Shown here: piece by piece, positions 60,027 to 64,000 of the stretch
Numbering within the stretch: the first letter of the stretch is position 1
Layout of the letters: each line of letters starts with the position of its first letter
DNA from: Alphaproteobacteria bacterium
GTDB taxonomy: Bacteria; Pseudomonadota; Alphaproteobacteria; Rhodobacterales; Rhodobacteraceae
Assembly: GCA_030425925.1 (NCBI GenBank)
Contig: JAUHZO010000018.1
Location: 1-64,000 of the forward strand
Direction of reading: 5' to 3'
Length of the DNA stretch: 64,000 nucleotides
Position numbers and translations under genes: made by a program
Notes under the pieces: generated by a model
Told to the model about the DNA's origin: nothing
Databases searched by the model: none
What the model saw: only the letters and a program-made list of their open reading frames with translations

Positions 60027-60977
60027 ATGAACAATTTCGTCAAGGCGGCGGCTGCCGCGATGGCTCTGACCGCATCCACCATCGGCGCTGCCGCGCAGGA
60101 CTGGACGCCGCCGGGACCGATCAAGCTGATGATCGCCTTTGCCGCGGGCGGCGGGGCCGACACCCAGGCCCGCCTGATCGCCGAGGATCTGGAGGCCGAG
60201 CTGGGCTGGAACTTCATCCCCGAGCAGGTCACCGGCAAGGGCGGGCTGAACCTTGCCATGGCGATCAAGGACGAACCGGCCGACGGCACGGTGATCGGCA
60301 TGGTTGTGGCCGAGACGCTGGGCTACAACATGTACGTCGCCGAGGCCGGGGTGACGCCCGAGGACTTCACCGCCATCACCACCACCGCCGGATTCCAGAT
60401 GGGGATCGTGGCGCGGGCCGAGAAGGGCTGGACCGACTTTGCCGACGTGCTGGCGGCGGCGAAGGGCGGCGAGGCGATCCGCTTTGGCACCATGTCGGAC
60501 AAGCTGTCCGATCTGGCCTATCTGCTGGGGCGCGAAAACGGGACAGAGTTCAACATCGTTCAGGTGCGCGGTGGGCGCGACGTGCTGAACGGGGTGAATG
60601 CCGGTGACATGGACCTGGGCTTCATGGCGGGCATCCAGACCGCCGGCGTCGCGTCGGGCGAGCTGGTCAACCTGGCATCGGCCCTGTCGACACCGCTGGA
60701 ACAGACGCCGGACGCCCCGATGATGTCGGCCTTTGGCGTCGACTACAACGCGGACGGCTATTTCATGTTCATTGGCCCGGCGGGCATGCCGGACGCGGTG
60801 CGCGCGGCGCTGGCTAGGGCGATCGAGGGCGTGGTCACGCGGGACGGCTCCAAGTCCAACGGCATGATCACCAAGGCCTTCGGCGGACCCGCCGTGCTGC
60901 AGGGCGAGGTGCTGGACGGCTTTCTGGCCGCCGAATGGGCCGCGGCCGAGGCGCTGCTGGCCGAAGCCTCGCAATAA
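60027..60977 (+). CDS. tctC: Tripartite tricarboxylate transporter substrate-binding protein
   Basis: Periplasmic binding protein of 316 residues with a signal peptide (MNNFVKAAAAAMALTASTIGAAAQ). The PIKLMIAFAAGGGADTQARLIAEDL block near residue 30-55 and GKGGLNLAMA are typical TctC. GGGAGGACAAC precedes the ATG at 60027. Next come TctB and TctA. The solute is probably an organic acid or sulfated compound, given the sulfatases on both sides; symbol by family only. Confidence 0.88.
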   Translation: MNNFVKAAAAAMALTASTIGAAAQDWTPPGPIKLMIAFAAGGGADTQARLIAEDLEAELGWNFIPEQVTGKGGLNLAMAIKDEPADGTVIGMVVAETLGYNMYVAEAGVTPEDFTAITTTAGFQMGIVARAEKGWTDFADVLAAAKGGEAIRFGTMSDKLSDLAYLLGRENGTEFNIVQVRGGRDVLNGVNAGDMDLGFMAGIQTAGVASGELVNLASALSTPLEQTPDAPMMSAFGVDYNADGYFMFIGPAGMPDAVRAALARAIEGVVTRDGSKSNGMITKAFGGPAVLQGEVLDGFLAAEWAAAEALLAEASQ

Positions 60978-61067
60978 GCCCCGCGCGGGCGGCGCGCGCC
61001 GCCCGGAACCGTGACCGCCGGGCGGCCCATGCCGCCTGACACCTTCTTGCCACGCAGGAGCGGGCCC

Positions 61068-61610
61068 ATGCAGTTTTCCAGGGATCGCGGACTGGCGCTG
61101 GTGGCGCTGGTCCTTGGGCTGGCCGTGGCGCTGGTCTGGGTGCCGCTGGACAGCGCAAGCGGCATTCTTGAACAATCCCGCCGCCGGGTGTCGGTGGGCG
61201 ACGCCGCGGCCCCGACCCTGGCGGCGCTGTTCATCATCATAGGCGCGCTGCTGCTCTGGATCGAGCGGGTGTCGGACGAAGTCTCGGCCCTGACCTGGCG
61301 CAACGCGGTCTACCTGCTCTGGCTGACCGGCGTTCTGGGGCTGGCGCTTGCGCTGATGTGGGGGCTGGGCCCGCTGGCGGCACGGCTGTGGGGTGCGGGC
61401 GAATACCGTCTCTTGCGTGATACGGCCCCGTGGAGCCAGATCGGCTTTCTATGCGGCGGCACCGCCATGGTGGCTGGGCTGGTGGGCCTGGTGGACGGAC
61501 GGCTGAGCGGGCGCGGCCTCGCGCTGGGCCTTGTCAGCACGATGGTGCTGATCGCGCTTTATGACCTGCCCTTTGACGACATCCTGCTGCCGCCCAACGG
61601 GGATTACTGA
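61068..61610 (+). CDS. tctB: Tripartite tricarboxylate transporter small permease
   Basis: A 180-residue inner-membrane protein with four hydrophobic segments, the small membrane subunit. Residues 9-25, 50-66, 79-105 and 140-170 are hydrophobic. ATG at 61068 begins just before the first segment. The stop overlaps the TctA start by one base, so expression is coupled. Sequence conservation in this family is low; the call depends largely on place and shape. Confidence 0.82.
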   Translation: MQFSRDRGLALVALVLGLAVALVWVPLDSASGILEQSRRRVSVGDAAAPTLAALFIIIGALLLWIERVSDEVSALTWRNAVYLLWLTGVLGLALALMWGLGPLAARLWGAGEYRLLRDTAPWSQIGFLCGGTAMVAGLVGLVDGRLSGRGLALGLVSTMVLIALYDLPFDDILLPPNGDY

Positions 61611-63193
61611 TGGGCGCGCTGGACTATGTGCTGGCCGGGGTGGCGGCGGTCTTTCTCGGCCCCGAGATGTTTTCCCTGTTCGGGCTGCCGGTCTCGCTGG
61701 CGCTGGCCATGGTGGTGCTGGGCTTTCTCACCGGCATCCTTGTGGGGGCCACGCCGGGGCTGGGCGGCCCCATGGCCATGGCGATCAGCCTGCCGATCCT
61801 GATCTCGCTGTTCGGCTATTCCGCCGATGCGCTGCTGCCCGTCATGGGCTTTCTGATCGGGGTGATGAAGGGGGCCACCGTCGGCGGCGCGGTACCCGCC
61901 ATCCTGTTCAACACCCCCGGCACCGCCGATGCCTTCATGACCACGCTGGACGGCTACCCGATGACGCAGCGCGGGCAGGCGCGCAAGGCGCTGAAGGTGG
62001 CGCATGTGTCCTCGGCGGCGGGCGACACGTTTTCCGACATCGTCCTGATCGTCTGTGCGCCGTTCCTGGCCATCATGATCGAACGCTTTCTGGACCTGCC
62101 GGAAAAGACCGCCCTGCTGCTTCTGTCGCTGAGCTTCATCGCCACCGTGGTGGGCGGATCGGCGGGCAAGGGGCTGATCGCCACCGGGCTGGGCCTGCTC
62201 GCGGCGTTTGTGGGCACGGGCGAGGATTTCTACCCCCGCCTGTCCTTCGGCACCGAGGCTTTGTCGCAGGGATTTGGCCCCGCGGCGGTGTTCCTGGGGG
62301 TGCTGATCGTGGGCGAGCTGTTCCGCGGCATCGAGGATCTGTGGCGCGAAAAGGCGCGGTCGGGCCAGGTGACGCAATACGACCTGAGCGGCGACCAGAG
62401 CCTGGGCTGGGCCGATCTGCGCCGGCTGGCCCCGCATATCGGACGTTCGGCGCTGATCGGCACCGCCATCGGCGCGCTGCCCGGGATCGGGTCGAGCCTT
62501 GCGGCCACGCTGGGCTATACCGTGGCAAAGGCGCGCCACAAGCCCGGCGCAGGCGATCCGAAGATGGGCGAGGGCGCGCCCGAAGGCGTGGCGGCCACCG
62601 AGGCCGCCAATTCCGCCGTCTCTGGCGCCAACCTGATCCCGGTGCTGTCGCTGGGCATTCCCGGCAATGTCGCGGCGGTCTTCCTGATCCTGGCCGCCGA
62701 AAGCATCGGGGGCTTCACCCCCGGCCCGTCGGTCTTTCGCTTTACCGAAACCGCCGTCAATCCCGAACTGGTCATCGCCTTTGGCCTGTTCACCATGATG
62801 ATGCTGGCCAACCTGATGAACTGGACGGTGGGCGGGGTGTTCATGCGCTCGCTGGGGTTCCTGGTGCGGGTCCCGCGGCAGTTGCTGCTGCCCGTGGTGC
62901 TGTTGCTGACGCTGACCTCGATCTACGTGGAAACCCCGCGCTTCGAGGTGATCCTGTTCACGCTGGGCTTTGGCGTTCTGGGCTATCTGATGCGCCGGGT
63001 GGGCATGTCGCCGCTGCCCTTCGTCATCGCCTATATCCTGGGCGGGCGGCTGGAAGAGACCGCGCGCCAGGCCTTTGCCGCCACCGGGGCCGACCCGTTC
63101 TTTCTGTTCAACCGCCCCGTCGCGCTGGCGCTGATGGTGCTGGCGCTTCTGGTGATCGTCTGGTCGGTCCGGCCAAAAGGAGAGGCTTCATGA
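61610..63193 (+). CDS. tctA: Tripartite tricarboxylate transporter large permease
   Basis: A 527-residue membrane protein with about eleven or twelve hydrophobic segments. The TctA motif GATPGLGGPMAMAISLPI appears near residue 46, and its pseudo-repeat GALPGIGSSLAATLGY near 288. The VSGANLIPVLSLGIPGN segment is likewise typical. It is coupled on both sides: its start overlaps the tctB stop and its end overlaps the following sulfatase start (ATGA). Confidence 0.92.
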   Translation: MGALDYVLAGVAAVFLGPEMFSLFGLPVSLALAMVVLGFLTGILVGATPGLGGPMAMAISLPILISLFGYSADALLPVMGFLIGVMKGATVGGAVPAILFNTPGTADAFMTTLDGYPMTQRGQARKALKVAHVSSAAGDTFSDIVLIVCAPFLAIMIERFLDLPEKTALLLLSLSFIATVVGGSAGKGLIATGLGLLAAFVGTGEDFYPRLSFGTEALSQGFGPAAVFLGVLIVGELFRGIEDLWREKARSGQVTQYDLSGDQSLGWADLRRLAPHIGRSALIGTAIGALPGIGSSLAATLGYTVAKARHKPGAGDPKMGEGAPEGVAATEAANSAVSGANLIPVLSLGIPGNVAAVFLILAAESIGGFTPGPSVFRFTETAVNPELVIAFGLFTMMMLANLMNWTVGGVFMRSLGFLVRVPRQLLLPVVLLLTLTSIYVETPRFEVILFTLGFGVLGYLMRRVGMSPLPFVIAYILGGRLEETARQAFAATGADPFFLFNRPVALALMVLALLVIVWSVRPKGEAS

Positions 63194-64000
63194 CCCGTCC
63201 CAACATCCTGCTGATCTCGGCCGACCAGCAGCGCGCCGACTGTTTCGGTTTCGAAGGCCGCAAGATCAAGACCCCGCATCTGGACCGGCTGGCGGGCGAG
63301 GGGACGCGGTTTGCCAATTGCATCACGCCCTGCGTGGTCTGCCAGCCGGCCCGGGCCTCGATCCTCACCGGGCAGCTGTGCAGGACGCATGGCGTGCATG
63401 ACAACGGCATCGACCTGTCGCCGCAGATCGGCGAACGCGGCTTTGCCGGGACGCTGGCGGCGGCGGGCTACGAGACGGCGCTGTTCGGCAAGGCGCATTT
63501 CTCCACCTATCATACCTTTTCCCCCACCGGGACGCCGGAATGCCTGGCCTCGTCCGCCGACTATCCGGACGACTGGCACGGGCCCTACATGGGCTTTGGC
63601 CACGTCGAGATGATGCTGGTGGGGCACAACTGGTTCCTGCCGGAAAAGCCACCGCGCGGGCAGCATTACGAACGCTGGTTCCATGCCGACGGGCGCGGGG
63701 ACGAGAAGAATGCGCTGTACCGGGAAAACGCAGGCGACACCCAGGGCGCGGCGCAGACCTGGCATTCGAAACTGCCGGTGGCCTGGCACAACACCACCTG
63801 GACCGCCGATCGCGCCATCGACTGGCTGAAGCACGGGCGCGGCGACGGGCCGTTCTGCGCCTGGGTCAGCTTTCCCGATCCGCACCACCCGTTCGACGCG
63901 CCCGAACCCTGGTCGCGCCTGCACGACCCGGCCGAGGTGGACCTGCCAGAGGACAGGCAGCGCAGCTTCGAAGGCCGCCCCTGGTGGCACGAGGCGGCGC
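63190..64000 (+). CDS. Sulfatase, 3' end outside window
   Basis: First 270 codons of a second sulfatase. It begins MTRPNILLISADQQRADCFG and has CQPARAS, with Cys51 as the formylglycine site, then GYETALFGKAHFS and FCAWVSFPDPHHPFDAPEPW. ATG at 63190 overlaps the tctA stop, so it is made together with the transporter. No signal peptide. The frame is open to the window edge; about half of the protein is missing. Confidence 0.87.
   Translation, partial: MTRPNILLISADQQRADCFGFEGRKIKTPHLDRLAGEGTRFANCITPCVVCQPARASILTGQLCRTHGVHDNGIDLSPQIGERGFAGTLAAAGYETALFGKAHFSTYHTFSPTGTPECLASSADYPDDWHGPYMGFGHVEMMLVGHNWFLPEKPPRGQHYERWFHADGRGDEKNALYRENAGDTQGAAQTWHSKLPVAWHNTTWTADRAIDWLKHGRGDGPFCAWVSFPDPHHPFDAPEPWSRLHDPAEVDLPEDRQRSFEGRPWWHEAA

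Overview
The window is high-GC, densely coded bacterial chromosome from an alphaproteobacterium, most likely the Rhodobacteraceae (Roseobacter group). The support is gene content and context: a TrcR/DUF1013 cell-cycle regulator, the dnaX-ybaB-recR block, paired flavoprotein/GcvT fusion proteins, a tripartite tricarboxylate transporter, and dispersed palindromes of the GGCGGGGT-ACCCCGCC type that I associate with such genomes. I see no tRNA, rRNA, CRISPR array, insertion sequence or prophage. One structural RNA is clear: the small SRP RNA on the minus strand at about 38.05-38.15 kb.

Layout. 0-7.7 kb: a GNAT fragment, glutathione synthesis (gshA) converging on a gamma-glutamyltransferase, an 876-base stretch without a convincing gene, an RsbV/RsbW-type partner-switch pair, a thiolase and a free-methionine-sulfoxide reductase. 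7.7-9.9 kb: an XRE-cupin regulator preceded by four perfect inverted repeats, followed by two LysE-family exporters. 9.9-17.9 kb: a secreted GH114-like protein with RTX repeats, then two related FAD/GcvT dehydrogenases flanking a homocysteine S-methyltransferase (probably betaine, dimethylglycine and sarcosine demethylation), then a pseudouridine synthase. 18-24.2 kb: aldehyde dehydrogenase, 1-Cys peroxiredoxin, a methyltransferase, a LysR remnant, DUF924, an aspartoacylase-like protein and exonuclease III. 24.3-31 kb: a lower-GC leucine-rich-repeat gene with a frameshifted membrane tail, CnoX, a Lon-substrate-domain protein, Trm112, a membrane-anchored peptidoglycan amidase, a sulfotransferase, a GNAT and an RNase T2. 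31-40.4 kb: trcR, then recR-ybaB-membrane protein-dnaX on the minus strand, an ankyrin protein, a phosphatase, SRP RNA, an OmpA protein and an RlmL-like methyltransferase.

40.4-56.9 kb holds two ABC importers on the minus strand. One is an NMT1/THI5-like system of three genes. The other is a MalK/Ugp-like system of four genes that continues into an endonuclease/exonuclease/phosphatase-family protein and a glycerophosphodiester phosphodiesterase, which suggests uptake and breakdown of a phosphodiester or sugar compound. Between them lie a HAD hydrolase, a CpdB-like periplasmic nucleotidase, NudC, an SRPBCC protein, a DUF4198 protein and a D-lactate/2-hydroxyacid dehydrogenase-like flavoprotein. 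57.1-64 kb: a MarR-sulfatase-metallohydrolase operon is divergent from a TctCBA transporter followed by a second sulfatase that runs off the window. This looks like one system for importing and desulfating an organic sulfate ester.

Most interesting signals: tandem perfect hairpins with 3-base loops at three separate loci; doubled palindromes placed just after the binding-protein gene in both ABC operons; a palindrome occupying the translation-initiation region of recR, which seems to start at TTG; operator-like repeats overlapping the ribosome binding site of the XRE-cupin gene; and the indel in a G run that removes a hydrophobic tail from the LRR protein.
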